From assembly GCF_050278625.1 (NCBI RefSeq), contig NZ_JBNNTI010000001.1, positions 507,111-571,110 of the forward strand: a stretch of DNA of 64,000 bases. Direction: 5' to 3'. The notes beneath the pieces are model-generated. The model made no database searches. It had not been told where the DNA came from and saw only the letters and a list, made by a program, of their open reading frames with translations. The stretch comes from Viridibacillus sp050278625 (GTDB taxonomy: Bacteria > Bacillota > Bacilli > Bacillales_A > Planococcaceae). How positions within the stretch are numbered: position 1 is the stretch's first letter; each line of letters begins with the position of its first letter. Below are positions 9,801 to 16,789 of this stretch, in pieces. The translations under genes were made by a program, and so were the position numbers.

Positions 9801-9982
9801 GTTACTTGCTCTGGTGTTGCACCAGGATAGACTGTCGTAACTGTGACAATCGGAATTGAAATATCAGGGATTGTCTCAAGCTTCATTTTCAAGCCTGCAT
9901 AAACACCCGCTACTGCTAGGATAATAGTAACTAACCATACCGCCAGCTTGTTTTTAAGCATAAATTTAATTGTAGAATGCAT
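6893..9982 (-). CDS. swrC: RND-family efflux pump, SwrC/YerP type
   Basis: A 1029-residue resistance-nodulation-division exporter with two repeated halves: TM1 at residues 13-31, a large extracytoplasmic loop, TM2-6 at about 340-500, a second loop and TM8-12 near the C terminus. The proton-relay region VAIGRVIDDSIVVVENIYRR (about 403-422) carries the paired Asp typical of TM4. In B. subtilis, SwrC exports surfactin and confers self-resistance, and its gene sits beside a TetR regulator (yerO), as here. Ribosome site AGGCGGTG. The substrate in this organism is unknown. Confidence 0.92.
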   Translation of the reverse strand: MHSTIKFMLKNKLAVWLVTIILAVAGVYAGLKMKLETIPDISIPIVTVTTVYPGATPEQVTDDISIPFEKAVNNLKSVKSVSSNSYQNASSIQIEFEYGADMKEAADNVKEAIAKIDLPDTAQTPTIDRVNINAFPVVALSVSDKNKTIEELTKTVEDYFVPKMEAIDGVSSVAVTGQQVEKVQLTYDQKKLAQYGLDEATVKQYIQAMDITVPLGMFQFKDAEQSVVVDGKLTTLKDLKNLDIPVRPQAGAATLGQQQPAEPFVKLGKLAKIEMIGDVESVSRTNGQSAIAVQVVKSQEANTVDVVNDVKEASKQFEKDNKGMQIDITMDQGKPIEKSVSTMLNKALFGAIFAVIIIMLFLRNIRSTIISIVSIPLSLLIAVLILKQFDITLNMMTLGAMTVAIGRVIDDSIVVVENIYRRIYLEGEKLQGRALIREATIEMFKPILSSTLVTVAVFLPLGLVGGMVGELFMPFALTMTFALGASLIIAITVVPVLAHTLFKKELYGKKQTKKEEHGKLSQSYKKLLSWVLDHKLVTSIATIAVLVASLFLAPFVGFSFLPDDEQKMVYLTYTPEAGETRDSVIKDVEEVEKMIMDKKDVQTVQVSIGGANPMMPGASNGALMYIIYNPDTKQFSDIKAKLIEEVVAVDQTGTWKSQDFSTTGSSSELNYSVYGNTLEEIKPVVRDIEKMMKKRDDLKDVKASLSEAYDEHTLVIDQDKVKQLGLTTGQIAMAINPNVRSEVLTSINKDGKKIEVSVHKETASPDDFADVLKQKIKSPLGMEVKLSELVDVKEGTTLSQINRSKGKIYASVTATVTSKDITKASSAVQKNIDNLDLPNNVEVNSSGVAEDMAEAFTQLGLAILAAIAIVYFILVVTFGEGLAPLAILFSLPFTVIGALVALWITGETISVSSMIGLLMLIGIVVTNAIVLIDRVIHMEHEGMTMREAILEAGATRLRPILMTAIATVGALIPLAIGAEGSGLISKGLGVTVIGGLISSTVLTLIIVPLVYELLSKMLKKNRASENFDD

Positions 9983-9996
9983 CTTGCACCGCCTTT

Positions 9997-10025
9997 TTGA
10001 CTATTTGGTCACTATTCTATATAAT
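9997..10025 (+). promoter_or_regulatory. Sigma-A promoter of the tetR regulator gene
   Basis: Plus-strand TTGACT (9997-10002), 17-base spacer, TATAAT (10020-10025). It overlaps the swrC -10 on the other strand, so polymerase should not be able to occupy both promoters at once. Confidence 0.78.
9998..10011. promoter_or_regulatory. TetR-family operator 1
   Basis: TGACTATTTGGTCA, a near-palindrome that overlaps the -35 box of the tetR promoter and lies between the swrC -10 and its start codon. Its centre is exactly 30 bp from that of operator 2. Confidence 0.72.
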
Positions 10026-10049
10026 AATGACTGATTAGTCAGTTGTCAA
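10021..10049 (-). promoter_or_regulatory. Sigma-A promoter of swrC
   Basis: Minus-strand TTGACA (10044-10049), 17-base spacer, TATTAT (10021-10026). The spacer contains an entire 14-bp inverted-repeat operator. The -10 overlaps that of the opposing tetR promoter. Confidence 0.8.
10028..10041. promoter_or_regulatory. TetR-family operator 2
   Basis: TGACTGATTAGTCA, with perfect 5-bp half-sites (TGACT/AGTCA) around 4 bases, sits inside the spacer of the swrC promoter. It fits the pattern TGACT-N4-RGTCA shared with operators 1 and 3. Confidence 0.78.
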
Positions 10050-10075
10050 TTTTTAATGATAGGGAGTGAATTATT

Positions 10076-10918
10076 ATATCTAAGCAACAATTAATTATCG
10101 AAAAAGCTGTAGAATTATTCGCACAAGACGGCATAGCTTCAACCTCTATTCAAGATATAACAGATGCATGCGGTATTTCAAAAGGCGCATTTTACTTATC
10201 TTTTAAATCGAAAGATGATTTATTCATAGCTATATTCGAACATTTTTTGAGAGAAATGATTGGTCAATATAATGATTTATTAGAAAGTGACATATTTCCA
10301 AAAGAAAAGCTCGAAAACTATTTTCTATTACATTTTCAGTTATTTGAAGAAAAGTTGCCATTAATATCAATGTTTATGAAAGAGCAAATGAATCCAATTA
10401 ATGAACAAATACTTCAAAAGTTCAATTATTATAATGATCTTGCAGATAAAACGACCCTTGCATTATTAAATGAAGTCTACGGAAAGCGCATTGAGCCTTT
10501 TCAATATGACATTCTCATTTTTTTAAAGGGGGTTATGAAAGGCTATTCAGAATTCATCATTTTTCATAGACAGCCCTACGATTTTATTCATTTAAGTTCT
10601 ACACTTATTGAAAAATTAGATATTCTAGTCGAACATACTAAAAAAACTTTTGTTACTGAACAATTATGGCAATGCAAACCTCGTATTCAAGCATATTCTG
10701 TTACTGCATCTGAAGTGCAAGAGGAAGTAACTCGTTGGAAGGAAACTTATAAAGAACATCCTATTATTGAGGACACTTTAACTTTAATACAGGATGAATT
10801 TGAGCTTACTAATCCTCGCCTTGCTTTGTTAAAAGGGATGATGTCAAATATTAAACAAGAAAATAATTTACAATGGCTTGCTTTATTAATAAAACAATAT
10901 ACAACACAACTTTCATAG
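10076..10918 (+). CDS. TetR-family regulator of swrC (YerO type), non-canonical start codon
   Basis: A 280-residue one-component repressor. The helix-turn-helix (KAVELFAQDGIASTSIQDIT followed by DACGISKGAFYLSFKSKDDL) is encoded upstream of any ATG, GTG or TTG; the first canonical start in frame (TTG, 10247) would delete the whole DNA-binding domain. An in-frame TGA at 10067-10069 bounds the start to ATT (10070), ATT (10073) or ATA (10076). Ribosome site AGGGAG at 10061-10066 fits ATT 10073 or ATA 10076. The ligand domain is long and divergent, as in YerO. Autoregulation through operator 1 is expected. Confidence 0.85.
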   Translation: MSKQQLIIEKAVELFAQDGIASTSIQDITDACGISKGAFYLSFKSKDDLFIAIFEHFLREMIGQYNDLLESDIFPKEKLENYFLLHFQLFEEKLPLISMFMKEQMNPINEQILQKFNYYNDLADKTTLALLNEVYGKRIEPFQYDILIFLKGVMKGYSEFIIFHRQPYDFIHLSSTLIEKLDILVEHTKKTFVTEQLWQCKPRIQAYSVTASEVQEEVTRWKETYKEHPIIEDTLTLIQDEFELTNPRLALLKGMMSNIKQENNLQWLALLIKQYTTQLS

Positions 10919-10923
10919 CATAC

Positions 10924-10961
10924 AAAAGAGATAGTCGCAACGATGCACAACTATCTCTTTT
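10924..10961 (+). terminator. Terminator of the tetR regulator gene
   Basis: Arms AAAAGAGATAG (10924-10934) and CTATCTCTTTT (10951-10961), perfect, followed by TTATT; 5 bases past the stop. Confidence 0.85.
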
Positions 10962-11025
10962 TATTCATATGTCATAATCGAAATTAACACCTTTACCTAA
11001 TACTATACTCGGCATTAAAGGGATA

Positions 11026-11039
11026 TGACTAGTCGGTCA
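11026..11039. promoter_or_regulatory. Orphan third copy of the TetR operator motif
   Basis: TGACTAGTCGGTCA matches TGACT-N4-RGTCA of the two swrC/tetR operators but stands alone in the 302-base gap between tetR and qoxD. No convincing promoter or reading frame is attached to it. Apart from this site and two terminators I see nothing in 10919-11220. Confidence 0.5.
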
Positions 11040-11170
11040 ATATTAAACTATCATTTTCACTCTCCGATTTACTAGACGAACTTCCAAAACTTATGTAACA
11101 ATTGATCTTAACTAATCTGAAATGTAACGACCAAAAATGCATATGAACAACTGTAGTGAATTTATAAATA

Positions 11171-11207
11171 AAAAGAAGTCCAAAGTAATTTACTTTGAAC
11201 TGCTTTT
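11171..11207 (-). terminator. Terminator of qoxABCD
   Basis: 18-base arms AAAAGAAGTCCAAAGTAA / TTACTTTGAACTGCTTTT with two mismatches and almost no loop, 14 bases past the qoxD stop. Confidence 0.7.
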
Positions 11208-11220
11208 TCCATTATATATC

Positions 11221-11505
11221 TTAATATCCCCAGACCATCGCTAACAATGAACCAAAGATAGTAATAAGACCAACCACTACAGCGTAAATGACACTTGTGT
11301 AAAGAGATTTTTTATCCTCTGTTTCTCCGATATGCATGAATAGCACGAGTTGTACAACAGCTTGCGCTAGAGCTGTCGCACCTAAAATAGTCATTGCTAC
11401 TCCTTTTGGTATACCATCAATAAGAACTGTTAGTGCAGCTAATGTTAATATCAGTGACCCTATAAACCCAATAACATGTTCTTTTGGAAATAATTCTTTC
11501 ATCAT
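11221..11505 (-). CDS. qoxD: Cytochrome aa3 quinol oxidase subunit IV
   Basis: A 94-residue protein with three transmembrane helices (about 12-32, 38-58 and 70-92), the normal size for QoxD. I start it at the ATG at 11503-11505 because GGAGTG lies 6 bases upstream and the ATGA overlap with the qoxC stop (11502-11505) is the usual coupled arrangement; an upstream in-frame start at 11550 lies inside qoxC without a ribosome site. The small subunit stabilises assembly of the oxidase. Confidence 0.93.
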   Translation of the reverse strand: MMKELFPKEHVIGFIGSLILTLAALTVLIDGIPKGVAMTILGATALAQAVVQLVLFMHIGETEDKKSLYTSVIYAVVVGLITIFGSLLAMVWGY

Positions 11506-12104
11506 CCCAACACTCCTTTCAGATAAACGAAGCTGAAGATGAAGATCCATACGACATCTAAGAAATGCCAGTATAACGAGAAGATAAATGCTTTGTTTGC
11601 AGTTTGCGTATTTAATCCACGTTTAACTACTTGTACGATGATCGCAATCCCCCACAGTAAACCAAACATTACGTGAGCACCATGCGTACCAAGTAGAGTC
11701 ATTAATGATGATAAGAAGGCACTTTTTGTAATTGTTGCACCTTCATGAACATATGTTACGAATTCCATTACCTCAACAGCCAAGAAACCTGCTCCAAGTA
11801 ATAATGTCAAGATATAGAACACTATCATTGCTTTTGTGCGGCCAATTCTCATGGCATGAACACCGAGTCCAATTAAGAAACTACTTGTTAATAATAAGAA
11901 AGTTTCTATTAATACTGGTGACATTTCAAAGATTTCTGAACCAGCAGGACCTGAACCTGTACGATTCTGCAATATGAAATATACAGTAAATAAAGTTGCA
12001 AATAGGATAATCTCAGCACCTAGAAAAATCCAGAAACCAAAAACCTTTAATCGATTTTCCTCAGTACGATATTCTAATGGAAGTGATGTATTTTCTTTCG
12101 ACAT
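11502..12104 (-). CDS. qoxC: Cytochrome aa3 quinol oxidase subunit III
   Basis: A 200-residue protein of the heme-copper oxidase subunit III family with five predicted transmembrane helices. Recognisable blocks are FGFWIFLGAEIILFATLF near residue 22 and the closing FSLYWHFLDVVWIFIFSFVY. It overlaps qoxD by 4 bases and shares one base with the qoxB stop, so qoxB-C-D are translationally linked. No metal ligands are expected in this subunit. Confidence 0.95.
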   Translation of the reverse strand: MSKENTSLPLEYRTEENRLKVFGFWIFLGAEIILFATLFTVYFILQNRTGSGPAGSEIFEMSPVLIETFLLLTSSFLIGLGVHAMRIGRTKAMIVFYILTLLLGAGFLAVEVMEFVTYVHEGATITKSAFLSSLMTLLGTHGAHVMFGLLWGIAIIVQVVKRGLNTQTANKAFIFSLYWHFLDVVWIFIFSFVYLKGVLG

Positions 12105-14047
12105 TATTTGTCACCTCTCAATTGACGTTCAGTTGCTTCAATTTCAGCCACTTCGATATAGTGACCGTGATCTTTTTCAAATGAACGGAATGCCATAAAT
12201 CCAAGTGTAGCTATACCAAAGGCGATAACAGCTGCCCAAACACTAAATACAAAGAAGAATGAGAATAGGAATAGTACACCGGCCATCCACATTGGAGCAC
12301 CACTATTATTAGGCATATGAATACGTTCATATTTACCTGCCGTAATATCTCGCCCTTCTTTTTTCGCATACCAGAATTCATCTAATTGATCCACTTGGGG
12401 TACAATCGCAAAATTATATTCAGGGACTGGACTATGTGTTGCCCATTCAAGTGAACGCGCATCCCAAGGGTCGCCGTTTTCGTCGCGTGGGCTGTGACGG
12501 AAACTATAGTAAATGTTATAACAAATGAATGCAAATCCGACAGCCATACCTAGAGCTCCTAAGAAGGAAATCATATTTAATGGACCATAGCCAGTACTTG
12601 CAGAATAAGTGAACATACGACGAGCGTAGCCGTCTAAACCAAGAATGAATAACGGGAAGAAAGCAACGTTGAAGCCAATTGCAATGAACCAGAAACCTAA
12701 TTTCCCTAATTTTTCGTTTAAGCGGAAACCAAAGATTTTTGGCCACCAGAAATGGTAACCTGCTAACACACCGAACACAGTACCCGGAATTAGTACATAG
12801 TGGAAGTGGGCAACTAAAAACATTGTGTTGTGATATTGATAGTCAGCACTAGCCATCGCTAGCATTACTCCTGTTACCCCACCGATTGTGAAGATTGGAA
12901 TAAATGCAAGTGCATAAAGCATCGGGGTTGTAAATTGTATCTTACCATGCCTCATTGTAAGCAACCAGTTAAAGATTTTAACCCCCGTCGGTACAGAAAT
13001 CAGCATTGTTGTAATAGAGAAGATACTGTTTACCATAACGCCGTGACCCATTGTATAGAAATGGTGAACCCAAACCATAAATGAAAGTAAAGAAATCAAG
13101 ACCATGCTCATGACCATTGATTTGTAACCGAATAGGTTTTTACGTGAGAATGCAGAGATAACCTCACTGAAAATACCAAACGCCGGTAGAATAACGATAT
13201 ATACTTCCGGATGACCCCAAACCCAGAATAGGTTGGCCCATAGCATATCCATACCGCCATCAGACATAGCGAAGAATTTAGTACCGAATTGACGATCTAA
13301 TGTCATAAGTGCAAGTGCCACTGTTAAAACAGGGAAAGCAAATGTAATAATGACGTTTGTAATTAATGCTGACCAAGTGAACATAGGCATTTTCATTAAT
13401 TTCATACCTGGTGCACGCATTTTCATAATAGTAGTAATGAAGTTAATACCAGTCATTAACGTACCTAAACCTGATAATTGTAATGACCAAGCATAATAGT
13501 TATTCCCAACACTTGGGCTGAATTCAATACTAGCTAGTGGGAAATATGCTGACCAACCAGAATCTGGTGATCCACCGATGATAAAGGAAATATTTAATAA
13601 TCCTGCACCTGCAGCAAATAGCCAAAAGCTAAGTGCATTTAATCGAGGAAACGCTACGTCACGCGCACCAATTTGTAATGGTACTACTACGTTCATTAAC
13701 CCGATAATAAACGGCATTGCCATGAAAATAATCATGATTAAACCGTGAGTTGTGAAGATTTCATTATAGTGCTGAGCATTTAGCAAACCATTTTCAGGAA
13801 TAGCAGTTTGCGCTCTCATTAATAAGGCGTCAATACCACCTCTGAACAGCATGACTAATGCAACAACAATGTACATAACACCGATTTTTTTATGGTCAAC
13901 TGTAGTAAGCCAGTTTTTATAGAAATAGCCCCATTTTTTGAAGTAAGTCAGACCAGCAACAATCGCAATGGCACCTACTACAATACTAATGGCCGCGCCC
14001 ATGATCATTGGCTCTTTCATCGGTTCAAATAATTCTTTCATGCTCAT
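12104..14047 (-). CDS. qoxB: Cytochrome aa3 quinol oxidase subunit I
   Basis: A 647-residue catalytic subunit that oxidises menaquinol, reduces O2 to water and pumps protons. Ligand motifs are visible: THGLIMIIF (low-spin heme His), WGHPEVYIVILPAF (CuB His and cross-linked Tyr), VHHFYTMG (CuB pair) and VAHFHYVL (heme-binding His pair). I start at 14047 because AAAGGAGT lies 7 bases before it; the ATG at 14065 would itself contain that ribosome site. Subunit I of bacilli has this extended C terminus. Confidence 0.96.
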   Translation of the reverse strand: MSMKELFEPMKEPMIMGAAISIVVGAIAIVAGLTYFKKWGYFYKNWLTTVDHKKIGVMYIVVALVMLFRGGIDALLMRAQTAIPENGLLNAQHYNEIFTTHGLIMIIFMAMPFIIGLMNVVVPLQIGARDVAFPRLNALSFWLFAAGAGLLNISFIIGGSPDSGWSAYFPLASIEFSPSVGNNYYAWSLQLSGLGTLMTGINFITTIMKMRAPGMKLMKMPMFTWSALITNVIITFAFPVLTVALALMTLDRQFGTKFFAMSDGGMDMLWANLFWVWGHPEVYIVILPAFGIFSEVISAFSRKNLFGYKSMVMSMVLISLLSFMVWVHHFYTMGHGVMVNSIFSITTMLISVPTGVKIFNWLLTMRHGKIQFTTPMLYALAFIPIFTIGGVTGVMLAMASADYQYHNTMFLVAHFHYVLIPGTVFGVLAGYHFWWPKIFGFRLNEKLGKLGFWFIAIGFNVAFFPLFILGLDGYARRMFTYSASTGYGPLNMISFLGALGMAVGFAFICYNIYYSFRHSPRDENGDPWDARSLEWATHSPVPEYNFAIVPQVDQLDEFWYAKKEGRDITAGKYERIHMPNNSGAPMWMAGVLFLFSFFFVFSVWAAVIAFGIATLGFMAFRSFEKDHGHYIEVAEIEATERQLRGDK

Positions 14048-14082
14048 TTTTGTGACTCCTTTCATACATCTAATCTAGCAAC

Positions 14083-15000
14083 CTAGTGATTAGAATGCTT
14101 CATTTCTTCATCTGACATATCCATACCATCCATATCTCCAGCATCATCAGACATATCTGACGAATTTCCATGATCCATTTCTGGAGCAGGACTAAATGTT
14201 AAATGTGTAGAAGAGAAACTTTTACGGCCTACGATGTCCGTATCTAGTAATTCATTGAATGTTTTTTCTGTTAACGCTGGCTCATTCGCTTTCACGTCAG
14301 ATACCCATTCGTCAAAGTCCTTTTGAGACATTGATTGTGCTTCAAATTCCATCTGAGCAAATCCCTGACCGTTAAAGTTTGAGTTTCTACCCATAAATGA
14401 ACCTTCGACATCTGCTGCCATATGGATTTTCGTTACCATATCGCTCATCGCATATTTTTGTCCTGCTAATTGAGGTATCCAAAAACTTGTGATTGGACCA
14501 AATGAATATAGCCTAAATTCAATTGGGCGATCCGTTGGAATGTTAACATAGTTTACTGTCTCAACGCCTTCTTCTGGATAGCTAAAATGCCATTTCCAGT
14601 TAGAAGAAGATGCATATATAACGATTGGTTCTTTATTGTCATAACCTGTTTGTTTACTTTCAACTTTTGATGTAGTACTAACCGTAACAATTGATAGTGC
14701 AGTTACGATAAGAATTGGGATAACTGTCCAAATAATTTCGAGTTTTGTACTACCCTCTTCATGCGGTGGTTCATAATCACTCGGTGATTTAGATGCGCGA
14801 TATTTTATAAGCATATTCGCTAATAATACATAAACAACTAACAATATAAACGCCATCACGATAATGGATAAAACAATTGTATTTGATAAAGTCTTCGCAT
14901 TTGGACCTTTTGCATCAAAAATCATTAATGGTTCACAACCAGATAGGAATAAAGCCATGATTGACATTAACGTTGGCAAGATTAGCATTTTTTTATTCAT
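14083..15000 (-). CDS. qoxA: Quinol oxidase subunit II, lipoprotein, with Met/Asp/His-rich tail
   Basis: A 305-residue membrane-anchored subunit II. It begins with a lipoprotein signal (lipobox LSGC, Cys at about 22), then two transmembrane helices (about 40-65 and 88-107) and a cupredoxin-like extracellular domain. No CuA cysteine pair is seen, which marks a quinol rather than cytochrome c oxidase. The last 31 residues (275-305) hold 6 Met, 8 Asp and 3 His, beginning MDHGNSSDMSDDAGD. First gene of the qoxABCD operon; ribosome site GAAGGGAG. Confidence 0.95.
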   Translation of the reverse strand: MNKKMLILPTLMSIMALFLSGCEPLMIFDAKGPNAKTLSNTIVLSIIVMAFILLVVYVLLANMLIKYRASKSPSDYEPPHEEGSTKLEIIWTVIPILIVTALSIVTVSTTSKVESKQTGYDNKEPIVIYASSSNWKWHFSYPEEGVETVNYVNIPTDRPIEFRLYSFGPITSFWIPQLAGQKYAMSDMVTKIHMAADVEGSFMGRNSNFNGQGFAQMEFEAQSMSQKDFDEWVSDVKANEPALTEKTFNELLDTDIVGRKSFSSTHLTFSPAPEMDHGNSSDMSDDAGDMDGMDMSDEEMKHSNH

Positions 15001-15558
15001 ATTGTACTCCCTTCAAAAAAACCACTTACTTGATATGTGTTTTAGAATATTAAATAGACTTGAAAAAATCGTCCTCCTAAAAAATTCATAGTATTCCAAA
15101 ACAAAAAACTCATTTTGAATTCGCTAGATTATTGAGGATTACTCCTTTTGTTTGGCAACGATGAGACAATTCATTGTAGTCTCGATGTTTTAATAGCCTA
15201 CATAATTGAGATAAAGTATTAAATACATTCTCACGTTACCAATAGGAGAAATTAGGCACCCAGGTTTTCGCGCCTAATACTCTTCAGAGGAACATTCAAT
15301 TTTCTCGCTCGATTCAAATGAAATTATAAACCTTAATACTTAATAAAAAAATTAAAAGCTCTCCATAAACATAAGAATTTCTCATCATTATGAACGTTCT
15401 ATGTATGTTTTTTGTACAAAATGTGTACTAGTAATAATTATATTGATCCATTTTATTCATATTTAACAACTCTTCCTTAATAAGGGTTATTACATATTAA
15501 CTATAACTTTTAATAAACGCAAAATGCACTATCCAGACTAATAGATGGACAAAATAAA
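15001..15558 (-). promoter_or_regulatory. Long qox upstream region with hairpins
   Basis: No protein-coding gene is recognisable here. It must hold the qox promoter, which I could not place with confidence. Two inverted repeats stand out: ATTAGGC/GCCTAAT at 15251-15278 and GAGAC/GTCTC at 15162-15183. A good ribosome-site-like TAGGAGGAC (minus strand, near 15080) has no start codon after it. The region may be a structured qox leader. Confidence 0.4.
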
Positions 15559-15604
15559 AACACTGCTAGCAAGTTTGTCTATACCCAAACATCCTAGCAG
15601 TGTT
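15559..15604 (-). terminator. Terminator downstream of the SDR gene
   Basis: Outer arms AACACTGCTAG / CTAGCAGTGTT (11 bp, perfect) plus inner GTTTG/CAAAC, followed on the minus strand by TTTTATTTTG. It lies 85 bases past the SDR stop. Confidence 0.85.
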
Positions 15605-15688
15605 ATAAAGTTTTTCAGTATCTATTATTTTAACTTAATTTTCTATGACCAAGACTTTCCCGAATCATAAAACGGGAAATTTTCATAT

Positions 15689-16471
15689 TTATAGAACTGG
15701 GGCGGAGCCACCATCAATATTAACTGCAGTACCACTAACATAAGAAGCTGCATCTGATGCTAAAAAAGTAATAACATTTGCTGCTTCCTCTGTGTCACCT
15801 ATCCGACCGAGTGGAATATTCTTTCCCATTTCTTCTGAAAATGCATTCCAACTAAGACCTGGGGCATGTGTTTGCCATTTCTGTTCAATTTGCGAGCTAC
15901 GAATTAATCCTATACACACAGTATTTACACGAATCTGCTCTTTCCCTAAATCTTTACTCATCGCTTTCGTTAAAGCTAACCCTGCTGCACGGCTTACTGA
16001 TGTTGGTAATGATGCTTCAGATGGGGCCTTTCCTTTTACAGCAGTAACATTCACAATAGCTCCACCACCCACTGCTCTCATATGAGGGATCGCAAATTTA
16101 GAACAATTCACAGCACCATATAGTTTTAAATCTAGATCTTCTTGCCAAAGCTCGTTTTCAACAACATCAAATGGATTAGCAGAACTTGTACCTGCATTGT
16201 TCACTAAAATATTCAGTTGGCCATAATGTTCGATTGTTTCATTTATAATTCTCTCACAATCTGCTTTTATCGATACATCGGCACAAACTGTATGTACTTT
16301 TTGCCCTGTTTCCAGGAAAATTACTTTCGCTGCATGTATTAAATTTTCTTCATTACGTGCACAAATTGTAACGTCAGCGCCCTCATTAGCGAGCTGTAGT
16401 GCTGTTGCAAGACCGATTCCTTTACTGCTCCCTGTTACAATCGCTACTTTTCCTAGTAAACCTAAATCCAT
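15689..16471 (-). CDS. Short-chain dehydrogenase/reductase-fold protein lacking the canonical catalytic tetrad
   Basis: A 260-residue SDR with an intact dinucleotide site (TGSSKGIG, residues 13-20; NNAG 91-94) and the usual C-terminal IDGG. At the four catalytic positions it has Lys115 (for Asn), Ala144 (for Ser), Thr157 (for Tyr) and Arg161 (for Lys), reading TSVSR instead of YxxxK. I recall other bacterial SDRs with a similar PTSVSRAAG stretch, so this looks like a conserved non-canonical subgroup rather than decay. Ribosome site AAGGGAGTG. Isolated gene; substrate unknown. Confidence 0.85.
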   Translation of the reverse strand: MDLGLLGKVAIVTGSSKGIGLATALQLANEGADVTICARNEENLIHAAKVIFLETGQKVHTVCADVSIKADCERIINETIEHYGQLNILVNNAGTSSANPFDVVENELWQEDLDLKLYGAVNCSKFAIPHMRAVGGGAIVNVTAVKGKAPSEASLPTSVSRAAGLALTKAMSKDLGKEQIRVNTVCIGLIRSSQIEQKWQTHAPGLSWNAFSEEMGKNIPLGRIGDTEEAANVITFLASDAASYVSGTAVNIDGGSAPVL

Positions 16472-16559
16472 TTTTCAGCACTCCCTTGTTGTTCTGAATA
16501 AATAAATTCATTTCCGATAAAAAAGCACCTTTTCGTTCACTCTATATAAATACAGGATT

Positions 16560-16568
16560 ATTATACCA
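16560..16568 (-). promoter_or_regulatory. Extended -10 promoter of the SDR gene
   Basis: Minus-strand TGG-TATAAT (extended -10) about 90 bases upstream of the SDR start; no good -35 is seen. The 318-base gap 16472-16789 otherwise contains only AT-rich sequence and the pdh terminator. Confidence 0.5.
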
Positions 16569-16736
16569 TACATACATATAGCTACTTTGTAAATTAATTA
16601 TTAATATTACTCTATTATATAGAGGGAATTATTTTGAAATGAGTAAATTAATTTGAACTCTCTATTTGTATCCTATTAAATCAATCCGATTATAATGACT
16701 AACCATTTGTATTACATTTAGATATTTTCACATAAA

Positions 16737-16770
16737 AAACCTCTTGAAGTCCAAGAACTTCAAGAGGTTT
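16737..16770 (-). terminator. Terminator of the pdhABCD operon
   Basis: 14-bp perfect arms AAACCTCTTGAAGT / ACTTCAAGAGGTTT around a short loop, followed by TTTTAT on the minus strand, 20 bases past the pdhD stop. Confidence 0.9.
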
Positions 16771-16789
16771 AAAAATTGGCAAAGCCATT

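Noticed and set aside
14048..14065. Upstream ATG for qoxB
   Set aside because: The ATG at 14065 contains the AAAGGAG ribosome site that serves the ATG at 14047.
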